From Halalkalibacter oceani (GTDB taxonomy: Bacteria > Bacillota > Bacilli > Bacillales > Bacillaceae_D): 64,000 bases of DNA. The notes under the pieces were generated by a model. That model had not been told where the DNA came from. It saw nothing but the letters and a program-made list of their open reading frames with translations, and made no database searches. Below, piece after piece: positions 15,069 to 24,565 of this stretch. The position numbers and the translations under genes are program-made. The stretch lies in the NCBI RefSeq assembly GCF_040544555.1, contig NZ_JBEPKD010000001.1:62001-126000 (forward strand), read 5' to 3'. Each line of letters starts with the position of its first letter. Positions within the stretch are counted from its first letter, which is position 1.

Positions 15069-17911
15069 CACATCGATTTTGAATAGTTGCTGAACATCGC
15101 TTCGATTTTTGCTACTACCGGGATTCCGAGCTCTTTTTCAATCATTTGCTGATAAAGCTTTGATACCCTGTTGGCGTGAAGAAGCATCTTCGCTGTCAGC
15201 AGCTTCTCGATATAATCGAGGTAAAGACTCTCTTGATAAGGTTCTTTGTTTAATAATTTGTCATAATAATGTTGTCCGGTTGAATAGTCCCCGGTATTCC
15301 AATAATATTCGGCCAGTTCCTGTAGGAGGTTGATATAAAGGACGCGATATCTTTCCCGATCAAGCTCTAAAAAGATATTGTAAGGATAGCCCTCGAAGTA
15401 GTCACCTTTGTATAAAGCTTCAGCCTGTTTCAAATCTTGAATTCTTTCTAACGGACTGAGGGAGTTTTTTTGTTCTGCTAATCGGGTGAATTCATTAATG
15501 TCCAGGTGAATGTACTCTGTATCTAAATAATAATGTTCACCATCACGCTTAATGAAAGAGGATGAGGGGCCTTTTTTTAAATCGGGCTCCAACGATTTAC
15601 GCAAATTGGATAAGGCGACGTAGAACTGGTTGTTCGCCGATTCCATCAGCCCGCCAGGAAAAAGTTCGTCAAGGATGCTGTCTTTGTTTATTTTACTCCC
15701 TTGATGTGTAATCAAATATTGCAGCAAGTGCAAACTGGCCTTTCGTTTAATAGGAACGAGCTTATGATTGGCAAGGATTTCAAAGTTTCCCAACGTTGTG
15801 ATGGAAAGAGCGCTGCGGTCAGCATGCCGCTTCTCCTTGATGAGAACCGGCCTCCGCTCCACTTCAACCGGAGCTGAGGAGAGTAACCAGTGATAGTTTT
15901 TGCCGGTGCAGATGTCCTGAAATTCTTTTAACGTATCGGCCGCGGCTTCATTTTTTCCCCGCTTTGTGTAAAGGCTGGTTTGTAACTGTAGAATGGTGCA
16001 TTTTAAATAGGCGGAGTCCGTGACATATGAGTACGCTTTAGATAAGTAAAGCTCTGCCAAATCCCAATTTTCGAGCTCCATGTAAGTCGTGGAAAGTTCT
16101 TTATACACCCAGGCCATCGCATATTCAATTTGAAACTCCTCAGCCGTAGCTTTCGCTTTATTAATCCATTCGAGCGCGTGGTGGTGATCGCCAATTAAGC
16201 GAAAGTATTTCCCCATTGAACAGTAAGGATAAACGATAGAAGCGTTATGGCGTTGCTTTGATATTTTCAATGTTTCTTCTAACAGAAGTTTCGCCTTATC
16301 TAATTTCTTGTTCATGAGATGAACTTCCGCTAATATCCACGATGAAATATGAGTAGGGTGAAAAAAATTGTTCAGATTTGGGTATGACAACGATTTCTGA
16401 GCAGCTTCAAGCGCTTTATCAGCGCTGCCCTTATAGAAATAAATGACAGATTGGAGTGAAAGGTTAATCGCGATCATCTGATTATCTTTGTTTTGATGGG
16501 ACTCCTGCAAGGATTCGGCGCAAAGCTGTTCAGCCTTACCGATTTCCCCGCTGTAAAAATAAGCGGCGGCGAGCTGATGCTTGTAATGCGAAACCGATAA
16601 TGGATTCAGGTGGTTACCATATTGTTTTAAATTGTTTTCCATCGCCGGTATCACTTTTTGCAAAGCGCTTAACGGCAGGCATTTTACAAGGAATAATCCA
16701 ATACTGGCTGTATGTAACCGGGGAGAAACTTCCTGGAAAAACCAATCAACAAATTCGACAAACCTGGAGGGCGGATAAAATTCTTTCATCTTTGCCATGA
16801 TTTGCGTCGCTATAAAAAAATTGTTACTGGAGATAGCATGGGCAAATGCATGAAAGAAATCTTTCTTTTCTTCATAGATTGTCGAAAGTTGACTATGCAG
16901 CTTTTGAATCGTGTCGGTTTCGGATTGTGTTGTCAGTTGTTTCGTCAGAAAGGCTTGAAATAAAGGGTGGTAGCGCACTTCGCCATAATCATTTTGATAA
17001 ATAAAGAGATGATTTGTCAGCAGGTGGTCAATAATTTGTTCTGAGTGATGAATGTTTAAATATTTGTCAATGACTTCCGGACTAAGCTCGTAAAGGATCG
17101 ATGTCCGCCGAAGAAAATAGTTAATTTCATCACTTTGTTTGGCAAGAATTTCTTCACCTAAATAATTGTAAATATCTTCAGTTCCTTTGAAGTTTATCCA
17201 AAACGGCAACCGCTCCGTTACATTAATATCTTTGATCAAGTCCTGCAATAGTTGCAAGCAGGCAGCCCAGCCTTCTGTTTTTGAATAAATGAAATGAACT
17301 TCCTGGTTCCGTAAGTCGATTTTGTGTAAATGGGAAAAGTATTGCTTGATTTCATCTGGAGTAAATCTCAGCTCTTTTGTACTCAAGCGAGCCAGTTTAT
17401 TTTTCAACTTTAAATTTACGAGATTTAAATTAGGGCGTATGCGACTCGTAATGATAAAGGTAACGTGTGGGGAGACATGCGATAGAATATTGATCAACAT
17501 CCGTTCGATCTCCGGGCTTTGGTCAATCGTCTGATAATCATCCAAAACGATTATGAGCCGTTCCGGCCAGGTTGATAAAATGCTCATAATCTTATCCAGC
17601 TCACGGGAAAGGTCAGTGTCCGACACATCATAGATCACATTCTCGCCGGATATTTTTCTCATAATCGCGGTTTTTAAATAAGAGAGAAAAACAGCTGGAT
17701 TGCTGTCGATTTGTGATAGCTTATACCAGACTGTAGGTATATTCCTTTCCTTCGTAAAGCTCGAAACGAGCGTTGTTTTTCCGTAGCCGCCGTCACTTAT
17801 CAAACAGATGAGGGAACAGTCTAAATGTTTTTCCAGGTAAGTAAATAGACGCTTTCTAACTAAATAAGGAGTATAATGCGGCACACTTAACTTTGATTCA
17901 AAAAATAGCAT
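15068..17911 (-). CDS. STAND-ATPase / TPR / BTAD transcriptional regulator (SARP-like, MalT-type N-terminus)
   Basis: The 947-residue protein begins with a MalT-like STAND NTPase: Walker A GGYGKTTL at residues 41-48 and Walker B LIIVLDDYQ near 120. A long helical repeat (TPR-like, about 340-680) follows. The protein ends with an OmpR-type winged helix (about 700-790, containing RKASLHLLQYL and NNQFYVALSNLRKSL) and a bacterial transcriptional activation domain (about 800-945). Unlike LuxR-type MalT proteins the DNA-binding part is the SARP type, which reads direct repeats. It is divergent from the monooxygenase operon and shares a 386-bp spacer rich in phased GTAAG repeats. It is the likely activator of the island. 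GGAGGG precedes the ATG. Confidence 0.9.
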   Translation of the reverse strand: MLFFESKLSVPHYTPYLVRKRLFTYLEKHLDCSLICLISDGGYGKTTLVSSFTKERNIPTVWYKLSQIDSNPAVFLSYLKTAIMRKISGENVIYDVSDTDLSRELDKIMSILSTWPERLIIVLDDYQTIDQSPEIERMLINILSHVSPHVTFIITSRIRPNLNLVNLKLKNKLARLSTKELRFTPDEIKQYFSHLHKIDLRNQEVHFIYSKTEGWAACLQLLQDLIKDINVTERLPFWINFKGTEDIYNYLGEEILAKQSDEINYFLRRTSILYELSPEVIDKYLNIHHSEQIIDHLLTNHLFIYQNDYGEVRYHPLFQAFLTKQLTTQSETDTIQKLHSQLSTIYEEKKDFFHAFAHAISSNNFFIATQIMAKMKEFYPPSRFVEFVDWFFQEVSPRLHTASIGLFLVKCLPLSALQKVIPAMENNLKQYGNHLNPLSVSHYKHQLAAAYFYSGEIGKAEQLCAESLQESHQNKDNQMIAINLSLQSVIYFYKGSADKALEAAQKSLSYPNLNNFFHPTHISSWILAEVHLMNKKLDKAKLLLEETLKISKQRHNASIVYPYCSMGKYFRLIGDHHHALEWINKAKATAEEFQIEYAMAWVYKELSTTYMELENWDLAELYLSKAYSYVTDSAYLKCTILQLQTSLYTKRGKNEAAADTLKEFQDICTGKNYHWLLSSAPVEVERRPVLIKEKRHADRSALSITTLGNFEILANHKLVPIKRKASLHLLQYLITHQGSKINKDSILDELFPGGLMESANNQFYVALSNLRKSLEPDLKKGPSSSFIKRDGEHYYLDTEYIHLDINEFTRLAEQKNSLSPLERIQDLKQAEALYKGDYFEGYPYNIFLELDRERYRVLYINLLQELAEYYWNTGDYSTGQHYYDKLLNKEPYQESLYLDYIEKLLTAKMLLHANRVSKLYQQMIEKELGIPVVAKIEAMFSNYSKSM

Positions 17912-18032
17912 GTAGACCCTCCTTCAAAATGTAAGCGCATTCATAAAGTTGCCCAACATACCTAGGATATCCCCAACTTCTCATATTTTTGCTATTAATA
18001 CTATTTATAAGTTACTTAATTGTCAAGGGAGT

Positions 18033-18092
18033 GTAAGTCAATCGTAAGAAAAATATTTATCACTTGTTAGTATTTATTTATCTTACAGTAAG
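18033..18092 (+). promoter_or_regulatory. upstream array of 11-bp-phased GTAAG/GTTAG boxes
   Basis: GTAAG at 18033, 18044 and 18088 and GTTAG at 18066 are all separated by multiples of 11 bp. They are also in phase with the promoter-proximal boxes at 18143, 18165 and 18176. They lie in the divergent spacer and could be upstream regulator sites on the same DNA face. No recognisable -10 follows them. Confidence 0.5.
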
Positions 18093-18142
18093 AAGGGCTG
18101 TAGTGGCATACAGTTTTTTTCTATTTTGCTGGCGTTAAAATT

Positions 18143-18196
18143 GTAAGAAAATTCAGAACTACTTGTAAGGGTGTGGTTAGGTGGCTCCTTTATAGT
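18143..18196 (+). promoter_or_regulatory. promoter P1 with SARP-type direct-repeat operator
   Basis: GTAAG (18143), GTAAG (18165, 22 bp on), GTTAG (18176, 11 bp on), then TATAGT (18191-18196, 15 bp on). The place where a -35 would lie (about 18168-18173) is non-consensus and sits between the last two boxes, as in activator-dependent promoters. The same layout recurs at 24566-24618 and 26893-26946. Confidence 0.75.
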
Positions 18197-18297
18197 GCGA
18201 TTAGATCGACTGGAACAGAAAGGAGGCAGCAAGGACGCGGCAAGTGTGGTGGACCGCACAAACAATTCAGATTAGAAGAGATAACGGAGGGGAAAGT

Positions 18298-19536
18298 ATG
18301 AAATTTGTATTCATGAACTTAATGTCGTATCGTGATTTACCGGAAGATTTCACGGAAACGTATAAAAGCGTCTATATTTCACTCCCGAACAAACTGTATG
18401 ATCCTGAAAAAGGGCATCAAATGTACAACGACTTTATCGATCAATACGAGCTGGCGATTGATTTAGGCTTTGATGGTGTAGGGGTAAACGAGCACCATGC
18501 GAATGCGTACGGAATGATGCCTTCACCGAACTTGATCGCCGCCACACTGGCGCGAAAAGTGAAGGATTCGGAGCGAACGGTTCTGATCGTCTTGGGCAAC
18601 AGTCTGGCCCTTTATAATCCGCCGATTCGCGTCGCCGAGGAATTGGCGATGCTGGATAATATTTCAGGCGGGCGCCTGATTGCCGGTTTTCCGGTTGGTA
18701 CCTCGATGGATACGAACTATGCGTATGGCATTAATCCGGCTGAGCTGAGGCCTCGTTATTATGAAGCCCATGATTTAATTATGAAGGCGTGGAAGGAACG
18801 GGAAGTCTTCCATTTTAACGGGAAATTTAACCAATTAAGATATGTCAATGTCTGGACCCGGCCTTATCAGGAGCCTCATCCGCCCGTTTGGATTCCGGGC
18901 GGCGCAGCTAGCCAGGAGACGTTTGACTGGGTAGCAGAAAACGACTATCAATATAGCTATCTCAGCTTTTATGGGCATGAATTTGCGAAAGATAAGTTTG
19001 ATAAGTTCTGGGAGCGCCGGAAGCAATTAGGCCTCGATATGAACCCGTATAAAGTCGGTTTTGTTCAAATGATCTGTATTTCAGAAACCGATGAAAAAGC
19101 GAAGGAAGAATATGAAGAGCATATTAACTATTTCTTTGAAAAAAGCTTTCATGTATCGCCGGAATTCCTCGAGGCTCCGGGCTACCGGACAGAAAAAAGT
19201 GTCAGGGCGGGGATGCAAAGCCAGTATGGAACCGAAAGCGCTGGGGCGAAGCTGAGAGCAGGCTTGAACTGGGAACAGATGGTGGAAGGAGGCTATATTA
19301 TTGCGGGTTCTCCTGAAAGCGTTATCAAGCAAATGAGAAAGGCGATTAAGAAGCTGCATGTCGGTCATTTTATCGCGCTCTTAAATCATGGATCGATGCC
19401 GCATGAGCTGGCATTGAAAAACATCCGTCTAATGGGAGAAGAAGTGATTCCGCATGTGCGCGACATTTGGGGCGATCAATATGAGGTGCAGAACTGGCCG
19501 GAAGTCACAGAAAAAGCAGCGGTAAAAAAAGGGTAG
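18298..19536 (+). CDS. LLM-class (bacterial luciferase-like) flavin-dependent monooxygenase
   Basis: The 412-residue protein has the luciferase-like TIM-barrel signature: DLGFDGVGVNEHHANAYGM near residue 60, NPPIRVAEELAMLDNISGGRLIAGF near 105, and an RPRYYEAHDLIMKAW block. Such enzymes use reduced FMN and O2 to hydroxylate, cleave or Baeyer-Villiger-oxidise substrates. A separate FMN reductase lies 4 kb downstream in the same operon. An alpha/beta hydrolase follows after 15 bases, suggesting that an ester or lactone is formed and then hydrolysed. GGAGGGGAAAGT precedes the ATG. The substrate cannot be read from sequence; an aromatic is inferred from the island. Confidence 0.9.
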   Translation: MKFVFMNLMSYRDLPEDFTETYKSVYISLPNKLYDPEKGHQMYNDFIDQYELAIDLGFDGVGVNEHHANAYGMMPSPNLIAATLARKVKDSERTVLIVLGNSLALYNPPIRVAEELAMLDNISGGRLIAGFPVGTSMDTNYAYGINPAELRPRYYEAHDLIMKAWKEREVFHFNGKFNQLRYVNVWTRPYQEPHPPVWIPGGAASQETFDWVAENDYQYSYLSFYGHEFAKDKFDKFWERRKQLGLDMNPYKVGFVQMICISETDEKAKEEYEEHINYFFEKSFHVSPEFLEAPGYRTEKSVRAGMQSQYGTESAGAKLRAGLNWEQMVEGGYIIAGSPESVIKQMRKAIKKLHVGHFIALLNHGSMPHELALKNIRLMGEEVIPHVRDIWGDQYEVQNWPEVTEKAAVKKG

Positions 19537-19551
19537 AGGGAGGAATCAATC

Positions 19552-20364
19552 ATGGCTGTACCAGCAGTAGAAACGGTGAACGTAAGAGATAACATCAGCG
19601 CGAAGGTTTTAATTGCCGGCGAAGGGAAGCCTTTAGTTTATCTTCACGGCGCGGGCGGGCTGCAATGGGATGGTTATTTAGATCGGCTTGCCGAGCATTA
19701 CAAAGTGTACGCGCCTTACCATATTGGAACAGGCGGCTCGCTCGGCAAAGATGAAATACGCGACTGGTGGGACTTAGTTCTGTATTATTATGAATTGTTT
19801 GATGCGCTCGGATTGGAACAAGTTGATATTATCGGTCATTCGTTCGGGGGGATGGTTGCGGCAGAGCTGGCTGCGACCAATCCGGAGCGCGTGACGAACC
19901 TTGTACTAGTGTGCGCGGCAGGATTATGGCTTGATGAAGCGCCGGTCAAGGATGTTTTTACGATGCTTAACACGCCGGATGTCTTGTTCCAGCATCTGTT
20001 TGCCGATCTCCATTCACCGGCAGCCCAGGCATTTGCCAATGCGGCGCCGGAGGATGAGCGAGAGCGGATTGACTTTATGGTCGCGCAAAATACAGCCGCC
20101 GCAGAAGCCGCAAAATTTATGTGGGGCATCCCGGACAAGGGGTTAAGCCGGCGGATTCACCGGGTGAAAGCGAACAGCTGCATCATTTGGGGCGCAAAGG
20201 ATGCACTCGTCCCGGTTGATTATGCTTATGAATACCACAAAAAATTGCCGGGCTCCCAAGTCGTGATTATGGAAAATTCCGGCCACTATCCTCAGGCTGA
20301 GGAGCTTGACGCAGTTGTCGACGCGACACTTCAATTTTTACAGGCGGCTCATGTGACAAAGTAG
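19552..20364 (+). CDS. alpha/beta hydrolase
   Basis: The 270-residue protein has an oxyanion HG motif (LHGAGG, residues 31-36), the nucleophile elbow GHSFGG (Ser97), an acid in GAKDALVP and the histidine in NSGHYPQ near the end. These are all the elements of an alpha/beta-fold esterase, lactonase or C-C hydrolase. It starts 15 bases after the monooxygenase gene behind AGGGAGGAATCA, so it probably acts on that enzyme's product. No signal peptide, so cytoplasmic. The precise reaction is unknown. Confidence 0.9.
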   Translation: MAVPAVETVNVRDNISAKVLIAGEGKPLVYLHGAGGLQWDGYLDRLAEHYKVYAPYHIGTGGSLGKDEIRDWWDLVLYYYELFDALGLEQVDIIGHSFGGMVAAELAATNPERVTNLVLVCAAGLWLDEAPVKDVFTMLNTPDVLFQHLFADLHSPAAQAFANAAPEDERERIDFMVAQNTAAAEAAKFMWGIPDKGLSRRIHRVKANSCIIWGAKDALVPVDYAYEYHKKLPGSQVVIMENSGHYPQAEELDAVVDATLQFLQAAHVTK

Positions 20365-20393
20365 ACAGCTGACTTGAGACTGGGAAAGTAGAC

Positions 20394-20429
20394 AAAGTGA
20401 GCAGGAAACCTGTTTTCTGCTCACTTTTA
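20394..20429 (+). terminator. hairpin between hydrolase and TRAP genes
   Basis: AAAGTGAGCAG pairs with CTGCTCACTTT, ending in TTTT. It may reduce read-through into the TRAP genes, for which no own promoter is evident. Confidence 0.7.
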
Positions 20430-20553
20430 TCAGGACTGGCTGCTGCCTGCCAGTTCGATAAAACCGAAAACAGCAGGCCGTCTTTCCAGGCAGAGCAGAA
20501 GCACGGAAACGCAATGACATATGTTCGTAATAATGAATGAAGGGAAGAGTGAA

Positions 20554-21651
20554 ATGAAAAAAATTGTAGCTGGCATGCTTTTATTGATGCTTTCCCTAAT
20601 GATGGCGTGCAGCGGCCAGTCTTCTGAATCGGTCTCAACGAAGGATAATGGGAATAGCCGTGCAAGCGATTCCTCCTCGCAGGAGGGGCAGCAGGCAGCG
20701 GAGGCAATCGAATTGACGATCGCGAGTGTTTGGCCGGGCCCGCACGGTCAGCATGTTCAGGTCGTTGAACCACTAATGGAGGAAATTGAAAAAGTGACAG
20801 AAGGACGGATTACGGCAACGCTCTATCCGGCAGGGGGACTGGGTGCACCAAGTGAAACATATGACATGACCGTTACCGGGATTGCGGATATCGGATATGG
20901 ACTGCACAATACGACGCCGGGGGTTTTTCACTTAGTCTCGGTTAACAGCCTTCCGTTCATTGGGGATAGCGCAATCAATGGAACCGAGATATCGAATGCC
21001 CTGCTGAAAACATTCTCAGAAGAATTTGAAGCAGAGCACGACGGAACGAAGATTGCTTATTTATGGATTGGCGATGGGGAGAACGTATTTACGGTTGATA
21101 AACCGATTCATAAGCCGGAGGATTTGCAAGGGCTGCGAATCAGTTTAACACCATCGCCGACTGGAAATGCATTTTTGGAAGCATTCGGAGCGATTCCGGT
21201 CACGCTGCCGATGGGCGAGGTATATGAAGCCATGCAGCGCGGAATTGTCGACGGGGCGCTTGCCAATGGATCGACGATTCCAAATTTTCAATTGGGTGAC
21301 GTCGCCGGTCATATCACGAGGTTAAATCTCGTATTGCCGACATTCTTCTGCGTCATCAATGAGGATACGTGGAGTCAGATTTCCACGGACGATCAGGCGG
21401 CTCTTGAAGAATTATTTGCAGCATATGGCCTGAAGCATGCCGAAGCGTATGACTCGCTTGCTGAAGAAGGCTGGAGGATGGCAGAAGAAAAAGGCGTCGA
21501 AATTTTTGATATTCCAGAAGAAGAAAAGCATTTATGGGAAAATCCGCTTCAGCCTGTCGCAGATGAGTGGATTGAAAGCATTGAAGCAATGGGCCTGCCC
21601 GGGCGTGAGGTATATGAAGAAGTGCTCAGACTGAAGGAAACGCTTGATTAA
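20554..21651 (+). CDS. TRAP transporter solute-binding protein, DctP family
   Basis: The 365-residue lipoprotein has a signal peptide and the lipobox LMMAC, so it should be anchored outside the membrane. The mature part has DctP-fold features: TARLYPAGGLG-like ATLYPAGGLG, LRISLTPSPTGNAF and GIVDGALANGSTI. TRAP binding proteins usually bind carboxylates or similar anions through an arginine, here probably in GLRISLT. The start at 20554 is chosen to give a normal signal peptide. It forms a set with DctQ and DctM directly downstream and probably imports the island's substrate. Confidence 0.92.
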   Translation: MKKIVAGMLLLMLSLMMACSGQSSESVSTKDNGNSRASDSSSQEGQQAAEAIELTIASVWPGPHGQHVQVVEPLMEEIEKVTEGRITATLYPAGGLGAPSETYDMTVTGIADIGYGLHNTTPGVFHLVSVNSLPFIGDSAINGTEISNALLKTFSEEFEAEHDGTKIAYLWIGDGENVFTVDKPIHKPEDLQGLRISLTPSPTGNAFLEAFGAIPVTLPMGEVYEAMQRGIVDGALANGSTIPNFQLGDVAGHITRLNLVLPTFFCVINEDTWSQISTDDQAALEELFAAYGLKHAEAYDSLAEEGWRMAEEKGVEIFDIPEEEKHLWENPLQPVADEWIESIEAMGLPGREVYEEVLRLKETLD

Positions 21652-21674
21652 TCTGGAAAGCCGGGGTGAGCGGA

Positions 21675-22178
21675 ATGAGGAAATTTGTTACTTCCTTAGA
21701 AAAAGGAATGAGCAAAATCAATGAAATCGCCGGGTTCATAGCGGCAACTCTAATTGTTCTGCTGATGATCCTGACATTCGCCAATGTCACAGGCCGGTAT
21801 TTTATCAGGCCGATCGTAGGAACACACGAGTTAACCTATTTGTCGCTGGCGCTAATCGTCTTTCTGAGCCTCGGCTACGTTCAAAGCAAGAAGGAGCATA
21901 TTGCGATTGGAATATTCGTTGATAGATGTTCGAAGCGGACTCAGGCGGTCCTCGATGCGATCAGCTATTTCGTCACCTTCTCATTGCTTTTTTTAATGGG
22001 CTGGCAAATGGTTGTCTTCGCCGGCCGGACGAGTACGACGTTAACGGGGGATTTGCATCTGCCGGTTTCCGCCTTCGTCTATCTTTGCGCGCTTGGTGCT
22101 TTCCTATATGCCATGACCGCCGTCGTTGATTTTTTGAAGTCATTGCTGAAGGTGGTGAATCCGGAACATGAGTCCTGA
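21675..22178 (+). CDS. TRAP transporter small permease, DctQ family
   Basis: The 167-residue membrane protein has four hydrophobic helices and the DctQ signature NVTGRYFIRPIVGTHELTYL. It forms a membrane complex with the large permease and couples import to a sodium or proton gradient. The start at 21675 has GGGGTGA six bases upstream. Its end overlaps the next gene by 11 bases. Confidence 0.9.
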   Translation: MRKFVTSLEKGMSKINEIAGFIAATLIVLLMILTFANVTGRYFIRPIVGTHELTYLSLALIVFLSLGYVQSKKEHIAIGIFVDRCSKRTQAVLDAISYFVTFSLLFLMGWQMVVFAGRTSTTLTGDLHLPVSAFVYLCALGAFLYAMTAVVDFLKSLLKVVNPEHES

Positions 22179-23475
22179 AATGCTGGGCGGGTTGAGTATC
22201 CTGTTGTTAATCACACTAATTCTGCTTCGCGTTCAAGTCGCTGTAGCTTTACTATTAATCGGCTTTGTCGGCTACTCGTTACTCGTGAATGTCGACGCCG
22301 CTTTGGTTCAGCTTGGCAGTACCGCTTTTCAAACGGCGAGTAATTATAGTTTAAGTGTCATGCCTTTGTTTATTTTAATGGGGATGTTTTTATCCTACAG
22401 TGGTTTAGCGCGAGATCTGTTCCATTCAGTCGACCGCTGGATCGGCCATCTTCGCGGAGGAATGGGGATGGCGACGATTGGTGCCTGTGCGCTTTTTTCT
22501 TCAATTTCGGGCTCTGTCTCGGCGACTACGGCAACCATTGGCAAAGTCGCCTTACCAGAGATGGAACGCTATCATTATGATCAAAAAGTATCGACGGCCT
22601 GTGTCGCCGCCGGTGGGACGTTGGGGATTCTCATTCCACCAAGTGTGACGCTAATTTTATACGGTGTTTTGACAATGGAGCCGATTGGGCAATTGCTGAT
22701 TGCCGGTATTGTCCCCGGCATTGCCATGGCGCTTTTATTTATGGTCACCGTCTATGTGCAGATTCGCAGAAATCCTGCCTTGGCTCCATTGAAAGCAGAG
22801 TCGGCCCCTTTCCGTGAGAAAATTGGCTCTTTAAAAAAGGTCTGGCCGTTTTTACTCGTCTTTCTCGTCAGCATCGGTGGAATCTATTTTGGCTTTTTTA
22901 CCCCTTCAGAGGCTGGTGGTGTCGGGGCAATTGGGGCGCTTCTGATCGCTCTTGCGACGAAAACGTTGAACTGGACGAATTTTTTAAAGTCAATCATGGA
23001 TACGGTGCGGATTACGGGGATGCTGTTTATGATTTTAATTGGCGCGGGTGTGTTCGGGAAATTTTTGGCGATTTCAAAGCTGCCGATGCAATTATCAGCG
23101 TCAGTTGCCAATACTACCATTTCACCTTATTTAATTTTACTAATCATTTTGCTCGTTTATCTCATTCTTGGACTGTTTATGGAAGGCTTCGCGATCCTCG
23201 TCCTGACATTGCCAATTGTCTATCCGCTGATCATTGATTTAGGGTTTAATGGCGTCTGGTTTGGGATCATTATGATTTTGGTGCTGAACATGGGTCTTTT
23301 GACACCTCCTTTAGGGCTAAGTGTGTATGTCATCAGCGGAGTGGCGAAAAATATCCCGATTCAAACGATCTTTCGCGGCGTCGTTCCTATGCTTGTCACG
23401 ATCATTATTTTCACGGCGATTTTGGTTGTTTTCCCGAGTATCGTTACATTTCTTCCCGACATGATGTACGAGTAA
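22168..23475 (+). CDS. TRAP transporter large permease, DctM family
   Basis: The 435-residue protein has about twelve helices and the family motifs GGMGMATIGACALFSSISGSVSATTA and GGTLGILIPPSVTLILYG (shortened here to the core IPPSVTLI). It is the ion-coupled translocation subunit. It overlaps dctQ by 11 bases, so translation is coupled, and is followed after 31 bases by the flavin reductase. Confidence 0.93.
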   Translation: MSPEMLGGLSILLLITLILLRVQVAVALLLIGFVGYSLLVNVDAALVQLGSTAFQTASNYSLSVMPLFILMGMFLSYSGLARDLFHSVDRWIGHLRGGMGMATIGACALFSSISGSVSATTATIGKVALPEMERYHYDQKVSTACVAAGGTLGILIPPSVTLILYGVLTMEPIGQLLIAGIVPGIAMALLFMVTVYVQIRRNPALAPLKAESAPFREKIGSLKKVWPFLLVFLVSIGGIYFGFFTPSEAGGVGAIGALLIALATKTLNWTNFLKSIMDTVRITGMLFMILIGAGVFGKFLAISKLPMQLSASVANTTISPYLILLIILLVYLILGLFMEGFAILVLTLPIVYPLIIDLGFNGVWFGIIMILVLNMGLLTPPLGLSVYVISGVAKNIPIQTIFRGVVPMLVTIIIFTAILVVFPSIVTFLPDMMYE

Positions 23476-23506
23476 CAAGCCTGAAAAGGGCGAAAGGAGG
23501 ACTTAC

Positions 23507-24043
23507 ATGAAAGTCGTTGGCATCTCCGGCACGATCATTGGAACGAAAACGAGTGCCGTCGTCAGTCTCGTCTTGGACGAAATCAAAAAAGTCGACTCCA
23601 CTGTCGAGACAGAGCTGCTTGATTTGAAAAACTATCAGCTCCAATTTTGTGATGGGCGGGATCCGGCTGCCTATGAGGGGGATACGAAAAAAGTAATCGA
23701 CATTATGAATGCTGCTGATGTCTTTTTATTCGGCACGCCGATTTTTAACGGATCCTTGTCCGGTCCGTTAAAAAATCTAATTGATGTAACGCCGGTAGCT
23801 GCGTTAAGGAACAAAGTGATCGGATTTATCGCAACAGGAGCAATTCCCCAGCATTATCTCGTTATCGAAAATCAGCTGAAACCGATAGCCGGCTATTTTC
23901 GCGCCTTTGTAGCGCCAAGCTCTGTCTACGTGACGCGCGACCATTTCAATGAACGGCAAGAACTGATCGATGAGGAAGTCATCAGGCGAATGGAGCATTT
24001 GGCAAAAGAGCTGGTTCATATGGGCAAGGCGTTGAAGTTTTAA
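23507..24043 (+). CDS. NADPH-dependent FMN reductase
   Basis: The 178-residue flavodoxin-like protein begins VVGISGTIIGTKTS (phosphate-binding loop) and has the family motif GTPIFNGSLSGPLKNLID. It belongs to the SsuE/MsuE/YhdA group, which reduces FMN with NAD(P)H and hands it to two-component monooxygenases. The only such enzyme here is the LLM protein at the head of the same gene run, so the two are probable partners. CGAAAGGAGGA precedes the ATG and a terminator follows. Confidence 0.9.
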   Translation: MKVVGISGTIIGTKTSAVVSLVLDEIKKVDSTVETELLDLKNYQLQFCDGRDPAAYEGDTKKVIDIMNAADVFLFGTPIFNGSLSGPLKNLIDVTPVAALRNKVIGFIATGAIPQHYLVIENQLKPIAGYFRAFVAPSSVYVTRDHFNERQELIDEEVIRRMEHLAKELVHMGKALKF

Positions 24044-24049
24044 AGAAAG

Positions 24050-24077
24050 AGAGGCTGCAAGATAAAGCCTCTTTTTT
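24050..24077 (+). terminator. terminator of the monooxygenase-TRAP operon
   Basis: AGAGGCT / AGCCTCT hairpin followed by a T tract, seven bases after the flavin reductase stop. Confidence 0.85.
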
Positions 24078-24146
24078 AATGATATCTCTAAGCTGTTCAG
24101 CAAAACGTTATGATAAACTGGCTATAGAGCTGGGAGGTAGAAACGG

Positions 24147-24341
24147 GTGAAATTGAACAGAAAAATAGGGATGGCGCTATGTGCGCTGGTCTTGCTTGCA
24201 GCCGTGTTTTTAGTCGGCACTCAATCCTATTTCAACAATAAGGAAATCAGTTTGGCAAGTGACCGCTGCTCTGAATTAGGCGGAGCTCCGAAGGTAGAAA
24301 GAAATCTTCTCTCCTTAAGCTATACTTTTTCGTGCGAGTAA
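24147..24341 (+). CDS. small membrane-anchored or secreted protein, unknown function
   Basis: The 64-residue protein begins with a positively charged stretch and one hydrophobic helix (about residues 8-24), then a short exterior part with two cysteines (CSELGG and the C-terminal FSCE) that could pair. A GTG start has GGGAGGT nine bases upstream. Similar short proteins ending in a cysteine motif occur in bacilli, but I do not know a function. It lies between two island operons and may be unrelated to them. Confidence 0.6.
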   Translation: MKLNRKIGMALCALVLLAAVFLVGTQSYFNNKEISLASDRCSELGGAPKVERNLLSLSYTFSCE

Positions 24342-24345
24342 ACGA

Positions 24346-24411
24346 AAGGATGGCTTGTGGCGTGTGAAGCCATTGCCAGTAGGCCCAAAGATAGTTTTGT
24401 CTCAAGCTCAA
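24346..24411. repeat. dispersed repeat family A, partial copy
   Basis: GGCGTGTGAAGCCATTGCCAG followed by TAGTTTTGTCTCAAGC (core words) matches the right part of the repeats at 7161-7305 and 46561-46725. The hairpin half is missing. Confidence 0.7.
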
Positions 24412-24565
24412 ATCGAGGGCTGGGCTAAAAGAAAAAACGTTTGGCCCAGCTCTTTTCTGCATTATGCAAGAGTGATCCCGCTCCATGCAAGTCTGGGAAA
24501 AGGGGAAAGACGTCCTTTTTTCCAGGCTCTTTTTTTATGCTTGGCGGTTCTTTCTCCGTCCGTTT

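Noticed and set aside
17931..17935. A further GTAAG near the regulator start
   Set aside because: It is not in the 11-bp phase of the others (102 bp from 18033), so it is probably chance.
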